9,184 nucleotides of DNA from Blastococcus sp. (GCA_025963345.1 JAOPUS010000091.1:1-9184); one strand, 5' to 3'. Shown: positions 1 to 6,497, counted from the stretch's first letter. The notes: a model not told the origin generated them from the sequence alone. Numbers and translations are program-made.

Positions 1-113
1 GGCAGGCCGCGAACGCGCGCGCCGTCGCCTCCCTCGGCCTGCCCGAGGACGTCGTCCCGCTGGTGTGGGGCGGCAACGCGCTCCGGGTGTACGCCGGCCT
101 CGACCCGGCCTGA
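1..113 (+). CDS. C-terminal end of an amidohydrolase-like protein (5' truncated by window edge)
   Basis: Only the last 36 codons are present, read from base 3 to the TGA at 111-113. The visible peptide contains NARAVASLGLPEDVVPLVWGGN in two parts: a helix with NARAVASLGL, then VWGGNALRVYAGL. A final helix ending in a GGNA-R-VYAGL motif is typical of the C-terminus of amidohydrolase_2 TIM-barrel enzymes (the ACMSD / gamma-resorcylate decarboxylase group), where the usual form is LGGNAARLLGL. No metal-binding residues are visible because the barrel lies outside the window. Its stop is 39 bases from the stop of the convergent PaaX-type gene, with a small hairpin between them. It could be a decarboxylase or hydrolase that feeds aromatic acids into the neighbouring pathway, but this is inference from position. 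The family call rests on the short tail alone. Confidence 0.5.
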   Translation, partial: QAANARAVASLGLPEDVVPLVWGGNALRVYAGLDPA

Positions 114-120
114 CGGGTCA

Positions 121-137
121 GGACCTCCTACAGGTCC
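121..137. terminator. Small hairpin between convergent genes
   Basis: A perfect 6-bp inverted repeat, GGACCT and AGGTCC, flanks a 5-base loop (CCTAC) in the 39-base gap between two convergent stop codons. There is no T-tract on either strand. T-less hairpins are common terminator candidates in actinomycetes, and a symmetrical stem here could serve both genes. The stem is short, so this is a weak call. Confidence 0.35.
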
Positions 138-152
138 GGAGCAGCCCGTCGG

Positions 153-965
153 TCAGCTCGGCCGGCTCTGCCGGTCCAGGACCGAGACGACATAGCGGTC
201 GGCGGGACCGGCCAGCGCGTCGTGTGCCGCGACGAACAGGTCGTGGGCACGCGGCCCGGGCCAGCCCTCGGGCAGCAGCTCGGCGGGGAGGTCGGGGTCG
301 CGGAAGGGAAAGGCCCGGTAGGCGGAGACGAGCCCGATCCGCAGCCGCAGCGCGTCCGGTCCGGGCATCGCCGCGAGCGCCGCTGCCGGCGGCAGCGCGC
401 CGAGCCGGTCGACGAAGTCGGCGTAGTCCCTGCCCAGGCCCCCGAGGTTCCAGCAGCGGACGGCCATCTCCCGGTCGGCGGTTCGGCTCCCGGAGCGGCA
501 GGTGAGCAGATCCACCTTCGTGGCGGGGGGCGTGGACACCGCACGGACCACCTCGTCCAGCCGCGGGTGCGGGCTCAGCCAGGTGGCCGGGGCCAGGGGG
601 CCGAAACCGAGCCAGGCCAGCGTCCGGCGCAGCCGGTCCCGGTCGGCCCGATCCCGCTCGACGGCGCCGTAGATGACCATGCGCCACTGCCCGTCCCACG
701 GCTCGAGCTGTCGGCCGAAGATGCGGGTGCGCCCCTCGTCGAGCAGCCGCCAGCTCTGGTCGGTCAGGCCGTAGACGGTCTGCCTGCCCTCGCGGCGGGT
801 CTCGAACCACCCCTCGCGGCGCATCCGTGCCAGCACCACGCGGGTGGTGCTCTCGCCGACGTCGAAGACCCCGAGAAGCTCGCCGAGCGCCTGCAGTCGT
901 GCCGCGCCGCCGTGGTACCTGAGGTGGTCGCCGAAGAGGTCGAAGACGATCGCCCGTGGCTTCAC
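153..965 (-). CDS. PaaX-family transcriptional repressor
   Basis: This 270-aa protein is close to the usual PaaX length of about 300 aa. Residues 1-80 form the N-terminal winged-helix region: an RAIVFDLFGDHLR opening, then a helix-turn-helix with TTRVVLARMRREGW and a wing around TRREGRQTVYGLT. The middle has LAWLGFGPLAPATWLSP (residues 116-131), typical of PaaX-like proteins. The C-terminus has AYRAFPFRDPDLPAELLPEGWPG (residues 215-237, given here in full because it is diagnostic of the PaaX_C domain). In Escherichia coli, PaaX represses phenylacetate catabolism and is released by phenylacetyl-CoA. The gene is divergent from the aryl-CoA operon starting at 1058, so I infer that it represses that operon and itself and responds to an aryl-CoA. 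The GTG at 965-963 is chosen because a GAGAGGG ribosome-binding site precedes it and the family N-terminus starts right there. Family call firm; target and ligand inferred. Confidence 0.9.
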   Translation of the reverse strand: MKPRAIVFDLFGDHLRYHGGAARLQALGELLGVFDVGESTTRVVLARMRREGWFETRREGRQTVYGLTDQSWRLLDEGRTRIFGRQLEPWDGQWRMVIYGAVERDRADRDRLRRTLAWLGFGPLAPATWLSPHPRLDEVVRAVSTPPATKVDLLTCRSGSRTADREMAVRCWNLGGLGRDYADFVDRLGALPPAAALAAMPGPDALRLRIGLVSAYRAFPFRDPDLPAELLPEGWPGPRAHDLFVAAHDALAGPADRYVVSVLDRQSRPS

Positions 966-970
966 CGTCG

Positions 971-977
971 CCCTCTC
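971..977 (-). promoter_or_regulatory. Ribosome-binding site of the PaaX-like gene
   Basis: On the minus strand GAGAGGG lies 5 bases before the GTG start at 965-963. This supports that start over a longer reading that would begin further upstream inside the divergent promoter region. Confidence 0.6.
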
Positions 978-990
978 GTGTGGTGTGCGT

Positions 991-1005
991 CACGAAAATC
1001 TTGTG
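991..1005. promoter_or_regulatory. Imperfect dyad in the divergent promoter region, possible PaaX-like operator
   Basis: The sequence CACGAAAATCTTGTG is an imperfect 15-bp inverted repeat (CAC...GTG outer arms, with further A/T matches inside). It overlaps the candidate -10 element of the minus-strand repressor gene and lies just upstream of a -10-like CATAGT (1007-1012) for the plus-strand operon. This is a natural place for a repressor controlling both directions. The match to the known E. coli PaaX consensus is poor, so the assignment rests on position and symmetry only. Confidence 0.3.
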
Positions 1006-1027
1006 CCATAGTGCAGTCGCCGGTCAA
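998..1027 (-). promoter_or_regulatory. Candidate promoter of the PaaX-like gene
   Basis: On the minus strand, TTGACC (1027-1022) is followed after an 18-base spacer by CAAGAT (1003-998). The -35 is a good match to TTGACA, and the -10 keeps the A and final T of the actinobacterial TAnnnT pattern. The predicted transcript start leaves a leader of about 25 bases before the GTG at 965. Read by eye only. Confidence 0.35.
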
Positions 1028-1031
1028 CCAG

Positions 1032-1045
1032 ATGACACACGTGAT
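1032..1045. promoter_or_regulatory. Second imperfect dyad, upstream of the operon ribosome-binding site
   Basis: ATGACACACGTGAT has the form ATnAC-N4-GTnAT with a central CACGTG. It lies between the presumed plus-strand promoter and the ribosome-binding site of the monooxygenase gene, where a bound repressor would block transcription. A partial resemblance to the RTGATTCGYG core of the E. coli PaaX site can be seen at 1041-1050 (GTGATCCGGG). Statistical support is unknown. Confidence 0.25.
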
Positions 1046-1047
1046 CC

Positions 1048-1054
1048 GGGGAGA
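1048..1054 (+). promoter_or_regulatory. Ribosome-binding site of the monooxygenase gene
   Basis: GGGGAGA ends 3 bases before the ATG at 1058. It selects this ATG over an in-frame upstream ATG at 956, which has no such site and would add 34 residues unlike the family before the Rossmann motif. Confidence 0.65.
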
Positions 1055-1057
1055 GCC

Positions 1058-2641
1058 ATGCGCATCGCGGTGATCGGTGGCGGTCCGGGTGGGCTCTTCA
1101 TGGCGGCGCTCGCCCGCGGCGCCGATCCGACCCGCGAGGTCACCGTGTTCGAGCGCAACCGCGCGGAGGACACCTTCGGGTTCGGCGTGGTCTTCTCCGA
1201 CGCGACCCTGGCGGGCATCCACGACGCGGACCCGGTCCTGCGGACGGCGCTCACCGAGCACGGCGTCCACTGGGACCCCATCGAGGTCCGGCTGCGCGGC
1301 GAGCGGCTGCTCTGCGGGGGCAACGGCATGGCGGCCGTCGAGCGCCGCACGCTGCTGCATCTGCTCCAGCAGCGCGCGATCGAGGCCGGCGTCGACGTCC
1401 GGTTCGCCACCGAAGCCGATCCCGACGACCTGCTGGCGGCCGGCTACGACCTGGTCGTCGCCGCGGACGGCGCGAATTCGCGCCTGCGCGACCGGTTCGC
1501 CGACGTGTTCGACTCCGGCGTCGAGACCGCGACGGCGAAGTTCATCTGGCTCGGCACGACCTATGCGTTCGACGGGCTGACCTTCGTCCACGAGCGGGGG
1601 CCGCACGGGGTGTTCGCCGTCCACGGCTACCCGATCGGCAACGGCGTCTCGACCTTCATCGTCGAGACCGGCGAGGACGCCTGGCGGGGCGCCGGGCTGG
1701 ACGAGTTCGACGTCGCCGTCCCGCCGGGGCCCAGCGACGAGAAGTCCCGGGCCTACCTGCAGGACCTCTTCGCCGGGCAGATCGACGGCCACCCGCTGCT
1801 GGTCAACAACTCGCGGTGGGGCAACTTCCGCACCCGGCGCACCCGGCGCTGGCGGCACCGCGCCGGGGGCACGGCGATCGCCCTGCTCGGCGACGCCGCC
1901 CACACCGCCCACTTCTCGGTCGGATCCGGCACCAAGATGGCCATGGAGGACGCCGTCGCGCTGGTCGCCGCTCTCGACGCGCACCCCGGCGGAGCTCCCG
2001 GCGACGTGGACGCGGCCCTGACGTACTACGAGGCGGCCCGGCAGCCGCAGGTGGCCCGCATCCAGGACTCCGCGCGGCCCAGCCTGTCGTGGTGGGAGCA
2101 CTTCGGTCGCTCCCACGATGGGCTGCCACCCTGGCAGTTCGCCTACCACTTCTTCACCCGCAGCCTGCCGGACGCCAAGCTGCGCCGCCGCGACGACGCG
2201 TTCGTCACCGCCGTCCACGAGCAGTGGCGTGCCGAGCACGGGGCCGAGCCCCTGGACAGCCCGATCGAGGTCGGGGGTCAACGGCTCCTCGGCCGCGTCG
2301 TCCCGGTGACCGACCGGACGGCGCAGCTGCCGGCCGGCCCCCTGCCGTTGCTCGACCGGTCACCGGAGGACGGTGCACCGTGGGGGCTGTGGGTCTCCGC
2401 GCCCGACTCCGAGGCGGACCTGCCCGAGGCGCTCGCTGCGGTCGAGGAGGGGATCGCCGCGGGTGCCGTGCTGGTCGCGACGGGCGGAGGAACCGCGCTC
2501 ACACGGCGGCTGGTGTGCGAGGAGGCGCGGCTGACCCACGGCGCGGTCAGCCTGTTGGTCGAGGACGGCGCGGCCGACGACGCACTGACCGCCGTCCTCG
2601 CCGGCCGCACCGACCTGGTCAGCGCCGGGACCGGCACGTGA
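1058..2641 (+). CDS. FAD-dependent monooxygenase, salicylyl-CoA 5-hydroxylase-like, with contracted OYE-like tail
   Basis: This 527-aa flavoprotein is of the group that hydroxylates aryl-CoA thioesters. Seen directly: the FAD-binding GGGPGG at residues 7-12, ribose-binding E32 in VFERN, the family hallmark DTFGFGVVFSD (38-48), the DG motif VVAADGANSRLRDRF (133-147), and the GD motif LLGDAAHTAHFSVGSGTKMAMEDA (277-299). FAYHFFTRSLPDAKLRRRD (361-379) marks the end of the oxygenase domain. This set is characteristic of salicylyl-CoA 5-hydroxylase and the N-terminal half of 2-aminobenzoyl-CoA monooxygenase/reductase. Those bifunctional relatives carry an Old Yellow Enzyme (OYE) domain and run to about 770 aa. 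Here only about 130 residues follow, and they look like pieces of that domain. Likely reaction: NAD(P)H- and O2-dependent ring hydroxylation, salicylyl-CoA to gentisyl-CoA (inferred). First gene of a coupled operon; its stop overlaps the next start. Confidence 0.85.
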   Translation: MRIAVIGGGPGGLFMAALARGADPTREVTVFERNRAEDTFGFGVVFSDATLAGIHDADPVLRTALTEHGVHWDPIEVRLRGERLLCGGNGMAAVERRTLLHLLQQRAIEAGVDVRFATEADPDDLLAAGYDLVVAADGANSRLRDRFADVFDSGVETATAKFIWLGTTYAFDGLTFVHERGPHGVFAVHGYPIGNGVSTFIVETGEDAWRGAGLDEFDVAVPPGPSDEKSRAYLQDLFAGQIDGHPLLVNNSRWGNFRTRRTRRWRHRAGGTAIALLGDAAHTAHFSVGSGTKMAMEDAVALVAALDAHPGGAPGDVDAALTYYEAARQPQVARIQDSARPSLSWWEHFGRSHDGLPPWQFAYHFFTRSLPDAKLRRRDDAFVTAVHEQWRAEHGAEPLDSPIEVGGQRLLGRVVPVTDRTAQLPAGPLPLLDRSPEDGAPWGLWVSAPDSEADLPEALAAVEEGIAAGAVLVATGGGTALTRRLVCEEARLTHGAVSLLVEDGAADDALTAVLAGRTDLVSAGTGT

Positions 2642-4674
2642 GCCGGCTCGACCCGCTGTTCGCGCCGCGGGGGATCGCCGTCGTCGGCGCCTCCCGCGAT
2701 CCCGCGAAGCTCGGGGCGGTCATGGCCCGGTCGCTGCGGGGGTTCCCCGGCACGGTGGTCGGTGTCAATCCCCGGGACGTCGACCCCGCGGCCGCCCGCT
2801 ACGCCGGTGTCGCCGAGGCCGCGGCCGCTGCCGGACCGATCGACCTCGCCGTCCTGTGCGTGCCCGCCGCGGTGTCGGCCGACGCTCTCGCCGATGCCGC
2901 CGCCGGGGGAGCCCGAGCGGTCCTCGTCTGCTCCGGCGGCTACGCGGAGGCCGGCGGCCCGGGCGTGACCTACCAGCGCGAGCTCGTCGCGGCGGCCGCG
3001 GACGCCGGGGTCGTGCTGCTCGGGCCCAACACGTCGGGATTCCTCGACCCCGCCCGCGCTCTGACCGCGACGTTCGTGCCCGGGGCCGCGACGGTGCCGC
3101 CGGGACCGGTGGCCGTGGTGGCGGCCAGCGGCGGGGTCAACCACGCGCTCGCCTTCCTCCTGGCCGAGGCCGGGCTCGGGGTGTCGCTCGCCGTGGGGCT
3201 CGGCAACGCGGTCGACGTGGATGCCGCGGACGTGCTCCGGCACCTGGCCGCGGACGACCGGACCCGGGTCGTCGCACTGCACGTCGAGTCCGTCGGCGAC
3301 GGTCCCGCGCTGGTCGGCGCCGTCCGCGCGGTGAGCGCCAGGGTGCCCGTCGTCGCGCTCGTCGTCGGCCGCAACGACGTCGCCGAGTTCGCTCGTTCCC
3401 ACACCGGTGCGCTGGCCACGTCCTGGCGCACGACCCGAGCGGCGCTGCGCTCGGCAGGAGCCGTTCTCGTCGACGACGAGCGCGCGCTGGTCGACGCGGT
3501 GACCGCATTGTCGGTGCTGCGCCTGCCGCCCGCGGCGGCCCCGGCCGTCGGGGTCGTCACGGCCCAGGCCGGACCGGGCCTTCTGCACGTGGACGGGCTC
3601 CGCGGCCGCGGCGTGCCCGTCCCGGCGTTCTCGGCGGCGACGCGGCAGCGGCTCGGCGAGCTCCTCCCGCCGCTCACCTTCCAGGCCAACCCGGTCGACA
3701 CCGGGCGGCCAGGACCGGGCTTCGGCGCGGTGCTGACCGCCGTCGCGTGCGACCCCGGCATCGACCTCGTCAGCGCCTACGCCCTGTCCGAGCCCGATGC
3801 GCTGGACCTGCCTGCGGCCGTCGACCCCGCGGCAGGCCCGCTGGTGATCGGGCTCGGCGGCCCGCCGGGGCAACTGTGGCCCCAGCGGCAGGTTCTGCGG
3901 GATCTCGGGGTCCCCTCTCTGACCAGCCCTGCGGCGCTCACCACCGCCGTCGTCGCCCTCGTGGAGGACGCCCGGGCGCAGGCCCGGACGTCGACGGCGA
4001 GGCTCCCCACGCTGGCCGTCGACCTGCCGAGCAGGGAGCTCGACGAGGACGCCGCCAAGACACTGCTCGGCCGGCTCGGCATCGCCACCCCGCCGCGTCG
4101 CGCCTGTGCCGACCGGGCGGGGGCGCACCGCGCACTGACCGAACTGCCCGGCCCGCTCGCGGTGAAGCTGCTCGACGCGCGCGTGACCCACAAGTCCGAC
4201 GTCGGCGGAGTGCACCTGGGTGTCCGCGACGCCGCCGAGCTCGACGCCGCGCTGGACGCGCTCGAGGCGGTCGGGGCCCGCCGGTTCCTGCTCGAGTCCA
4301 TGGCCCCGCCCGGGGTCGACCTGCTGGCCGGGGCCGCCCGGGACCCGGTGTTCGGTCCCGTTGTCCTGCTGGGTCTCGGCGGCGTGGTGGCCGAGGCGCT
4401 CGCCGACGTCGCCGTCGCGCCCGCGACCGTCGGGCCGGCCGAGGCCGGGCGGCTCGCCGACGAGCTGGCCGGACGCGCCGTGCTCGACGGCTTCCGGGGC
4501 GGGCCGGTCGCCGACCGGGCCGCGCTCGGCACGGTGCTGGTGGCCCTGGGTGGGCTCCTGCGGTCCCGTCCCGAGCTCGAGGCGGTCGAGATCAACCCGC
4601 TGCGGGTCACCGCGGACGGGCTGGTGGCCCTCGACGCCGTCCTCACGATGCGCGAGGAGGCGCACGATGGCTGA
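2638..4674 (+). CDS. Fused NDP-forming acyl-CoA synthetase (acetate--CoA ligase family)
   Basis: This 678-aa protein matches the usual length of about 700 aa for fused alpha-beta ADP-forming acyl-CoA synthetases. Residues 5-130 form the CoA-binding domain (LFAPRGIAVVGASRDPAKLG opening, LLGPNTSGF at 127-135). Residues 150-300 form the first succinyl-CoA-ligase-like domain with the phosphohistidine motif SHTGALA, catalytic H255. A second such domain follows to about 445. Residues 465-678 form the ATP-grasp domain, with VTHKSDVGGVHLGV (516-529), VLLGLGGVVAE (576-586) and AVEINPLRV (649-657). The enzyme makes an acyl-CoA from acid, CoA and ATP via an acyl phosphate and a phosphoenzyme, releasing ADP. 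The GTG start overlaps the upstream TGA as GTGA, and no strong ribosome-binding site precedes it, so translation probably depends on coupling. Context suggests a role in aryl-CoA supply or CoA transfer; the acid substrate is unproven. Confidence 0.9.
   Translation: MSRLDPLFAPRGIAVVGASRDPAKLGAVMARSLRGFPGTVVGVNPRDVDPAAARYAGVAEAAAAAGPIDLAVLCVPAAVSADALADAAAGGARAVLVCSGGYAEAGGPGVTYQRELVAAAADAGVVLLGPNTSGFLDPARALTATFVPGAATVPPGPVAVVAASGGVNHALAFLLAEAGLGVSLAVGLGNAVDVDAADVLRHLAADDRTRVVALHVESVGDGPALVGAVRAVSARVPVVALVVGRNDVAEFARSHTGALATSWRTTRAALRSAGAVLVDDERALVDAVTALSVLRLPPAAAPAVGVVTAQAGPGLLHVDGLRGRGVPVPAFSAATRQRLGELLPPLTFQANPVDTGRPGPGFGAVLTAVACDPGIDLVSAYALSEPDALDLPAAVDPAAGPLVIGLGGPPGQLWPQRQVLRDLGVPSLTSPAALTTAVVALVEDARAQARTSTARLPTLAVDLPSRELDEDAAKTLLGRLGIATPPRRACADRAGAHRALTELPGPLAVKLLDARVTHKSDVGGVHLGVRDAAELDAALDALEAVGARRFLLESMAPPGVDLLAGAARDPVFGPVVLLGLGGVVAEALADVAVAPATVGPAEAGRLADELAGRAVLDGFRGGPVADRAALGTVLVALGGLLRSRPELEAVEINPLRVTADGLVALDAVLTMREEAHDG
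4654..4660 (+). promoter_or_regulatory. Strong ribosome-binding site of the AMP ligase gene
   Basis: GAGGAGG lies inside the 3' end of the synthetase gene, 6 bases before the ATG at 4667. It fixes the start within the 8-base overlap with the upstream gene and suggests efficient initiation in addition to coupling. Confidence 0.75.
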
Positions 4675-6355
4675 GCACCCCCGGCCGGCACCGATCGCCG
4701 AGGGGGTCGTCCCCTGGCCGGACGACCTCGCCGCGCAGTACGCCCAGCGCGGGTGGTGGCGGGGGCTCTCGTTGGGCGCCGAGCTCTGGGCCGCCGCCGA
4801 CCGCCGTCCCGACTCGGTGGCCGTGGTCGATGGGGACCTGCGGCTCACCTACCGGTCTCTGATCGCCCGCTCCGACGCTGCCGCGACGCGGCTCGCCGGC
4901 CTCGGTCTGGTCCGGGGCGACCGGATCGTCGTCCAGCTGCCCAACTGCTGGCAGTTCGTCGTCCTCACGCTGGCCTGTGTGCGTGCCGGCGTCGTGCCGG
5001 TCATGGCGCTGCCCGCGCACCGCCGCCACGAGCTGGGCTACCTCGCCGAGCACAGCGAGGCTGCGGCCGTCGCCGTCCCCGGTGAGCTGCGCGGGTTCGA
5101 CCACCAGGCGATGGCCGCGGACCTCGTCGCGGGCTCCGGCGTCCTGCGGCACGTGCTCGTCGTCGGCGACGAGGTGCGCCCCGGCTCCGTCGGCCTCACC
5201 GCGCTGTGCGCAGAACCGGAGGCCGATGTCCGCGCCCGCTGGGACGCAGAAGGGCCGGGCAGCCGGGAGGTCGCCGTGTTCCTGCTGTCCGGTGGCACGA
5301 CGGGCCTGCCGAAGCTGATCGCCCGCACGCACGACGACTACGCCTACAACGCGCGCGCCAGCGCCGAGCTGTGCCGGTTCGGCGAGGACACCGTCTACCT
5401 CACCTCGCTGCCGGCGTCGCACAACTTCCCGCTGGCCTGCCCTGGGATCCTGGGCACGCTGCTGGCCGGCGGGCGGGTGGTTCTGCTGGGCTCGCCGGAG
5501 CCCGAGCGGGCCTTCGCCGTCGTCGCCGCGGAGGGCGTCACGGCCACCGCGGTGGTGCCGGCGGTCGCGCAGCGGTGGCTGACCTTCGCGCAGGAGCACG
5601 GGGCCGGGCAGCTGGCCACCCTGCGGCTGCTGCAGGTGGGCGGTGCCCGGGTTGCCGACGAGGTGGCCCGGCGCGTGCGCCCGGTGCTCGGCGCGACGTT
5701 GCAGCAGGTGTTCGGCATGGCCGAGGGGTTGCTCAACTACACCCGGCTGGACGACTCGGACGACGTCATCTGCACCACGCAGGGCCGGCCGCTGAGCCCG
5801 GACGACGAGGTGCGGATCGTCGACGAGGCCGACCGGGACCTGCCCGACGGAGTGCCGGGCTCGCTGCTGACCCGCGGCCCGTACACGCCCCGGGGCTACT
5901 ACCGGGCCGAGGAGCAGAATGCCCGGGCGTTCACCGCTGACGGTTGGTACCGCAGCGGGGACGTCGTCCGCCGGCGGGCCGACGGCAATCTCGTCGTCGA
6001 GGGCCGGGACAAGGACATGATCAACCGGGGCGGCGAGAAGATCAGTGCCGAGGAGGTCGAGAACCTCGTCTACCGGCTCGCGGAGGTGGCGCAGGTCGCG
6101 GCGGTGGCCATGCCGGACGCCGAGCTGGGGGAGCGGGTCGCGCTGTACGTCGTCCTGAGGCCGGGCGCGACGCTGACCCTCGACGACGTCCGGACGGCGA
6201 TGGCCGACGCCGAGGTGGCGCGCTTCAAGTGGCCGGAGCGGCTCGAGGTCGTGGACGACCTGCTCACGACGAAGGTCGGGAAGATCGACAAGAAGGCGCT
6301 CCGCGAGGACCTCGTCGCCCGGCTCACCGCCGGCTCCCCTGTGCGGCAGCAGTGA
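4667..6355 (+). CDS. Aryl-acid AMP ligase (DhbE/EntE-like), predicted salicylate-activating
   Basis: This 562-aa adenylate-forming enzyme has the whole set of ANL motifs: LLSGGTTGLPK (206-216), QQVFGMAEG (346-354), GWYRSGD (426-432), GRDKDMINRGGEKI (446-459) and the C-terminal catalytic lysine in TKVGKIDKKALR (K539). The N-terminus (WPDDLAAQYAQRGWWRG) is typical of 2,3-dihydroxybenzoate/salicylate adenylating enzymes, as is the substrate motif SHNFPLACPG (251-260), where HN contacts the aryl acid. C258 and L356 stand where DhbE has Ser240 and Val337. From memory, Cys and Leu at these places mark salicylate-type enzymes such as PchD and MbtA. The protein stands alone, with no carrier domain or siderophore gene nearby, and lies behind a salicylyl-CoA-hydroxylase-like gene. 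I therefore infer catabolic activation of salicylate, to salicylyl-AMP and probably salicylyl-CoA, like sdg enzymes, rather than siderophore synthesis. A close analogue such as anthranilate is not excluded. Confidence 0.87.
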   Translation: MAEHPRPAPIAEGVVPWPDDLAAQYAQRGWWRGLSLGAELWAAADRRPDSVAVVDGDLRLTYRSLIARSDAAATRLAGLGLVRGDRIVVQLPNCWQFVVLTLACVRAGVVPVMALPAHRRHELGYLAEHSEAAAVAVPGELRGFDHQAMAADLVAGSGVLRHVLVVGDEVRPGSVGLTALCAEPEADVRARWDAEGPGSREVAVFLLSGGTTGLPKLIARTHDDYAYNARASAELCRFGEDTVYLTSLPASHNFPLACPGILGTLLAGGRVVLLGSPEPERAFAVVAAEGVTATAVVPAVAQRWLTFAQEHGAGQLATLRLLQVGGARVADEVARRVRPVLGATLQQVFGMAEGLLNYTRLDDSDDVICTTQGRPLSPDDEVRIVDEADRDLPDGVPGSLLTRGPYTPRGYYRAEEQNARAFTADGWYRSGDVVRRRADGNLVVEGRDKDMINRGGEKISAEEVENLVYRLAEVAQVAAVAMPDAELGERVALYVVLRPGATLTLDDVRTAMADAEVARFKWPERLEVVDDLLTTKVGKIDKKALREDLVARLTAGSPVRQQ

Positions 6356-6460
6356 GAAGCGGAGCCTGGAACGGAGCCGCCGACGTTCGGACTGCCGACC
6401 GCAGCCGCACGCGGTGGCTGCTGCTGCTCTCACCGTGAGGGGGCCGCCGGCTGAGTACGG

Positions 6461-6481
6461 CCGATGAGGCTGACTCATCGG
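6461..6481 (+). terminator. Stem-loop, probable terminator of the aryl-CoA operon
   Basis: A perfect 8-bp stem, CCGATGAG pairing with CTCATCGG, closes a 5-base loop (GCTGA) about 105 bases after the AMP ligase stop. Imperfect pairing continues outward (CTGAG at 6451-6455 facing CTCTGAG at 6487-6493). There is no T-tract, as is common for actinomycete terminators. Since the next gene is convergent, the hairpin could work in both directions. Confidence 0.5.
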
Positions 6482-6497
6482 GCTACCTCTGAGGGGG

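Noticed and set aside
956..1057. Upstream in-frame ATG that would lengthen the monooxygenase by 34 residues
   Set aside because: It would begin inside the divergent repressor gene, lacks a ribosome-binding site, and adds residues before the normal MRIAVIGGGPGG beginning.
962..2281. Minus-strand open frame antisense to the monooxygenase and running into the repressor promoter
   Set aside because: It has no motif, runs through the divergent promoter region, and conflicts with two well-supported genes.
2278..4848. Minus-strand open frame of 856 codons antisense to the NDP-forming synthetase
   Set aside because: It is low-complexity (rich in R, G, P, A, H, Q) with no recognisable domain. Long antisense frames are expected opposite GC-rich genes with G/C third positions, and the plus-strand reading is an unmistakable enzyme.
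4667..6355. Siderophore biosynthesis as the role of the DhbE/EntE-like ligase
   Set aside because: No isochorismate synthase, carrier protein, NRPS or iron-uptake gene is present, and the operon partners are aryl-CoA enzymes. It cannot be wholly excluded.
6418..6428. CTG microsatellite-like run
   Set aside because: It is only about four units long, which is ordinary in GC-rich DNA.
4643..6478. Minus-strand open frame of 611 codons antisense to the AMP ligase
   Set aside because: There is no family resemblance and its composition is typical of a codon-phase shadow. The plus-strand frame carries every ANL motif.
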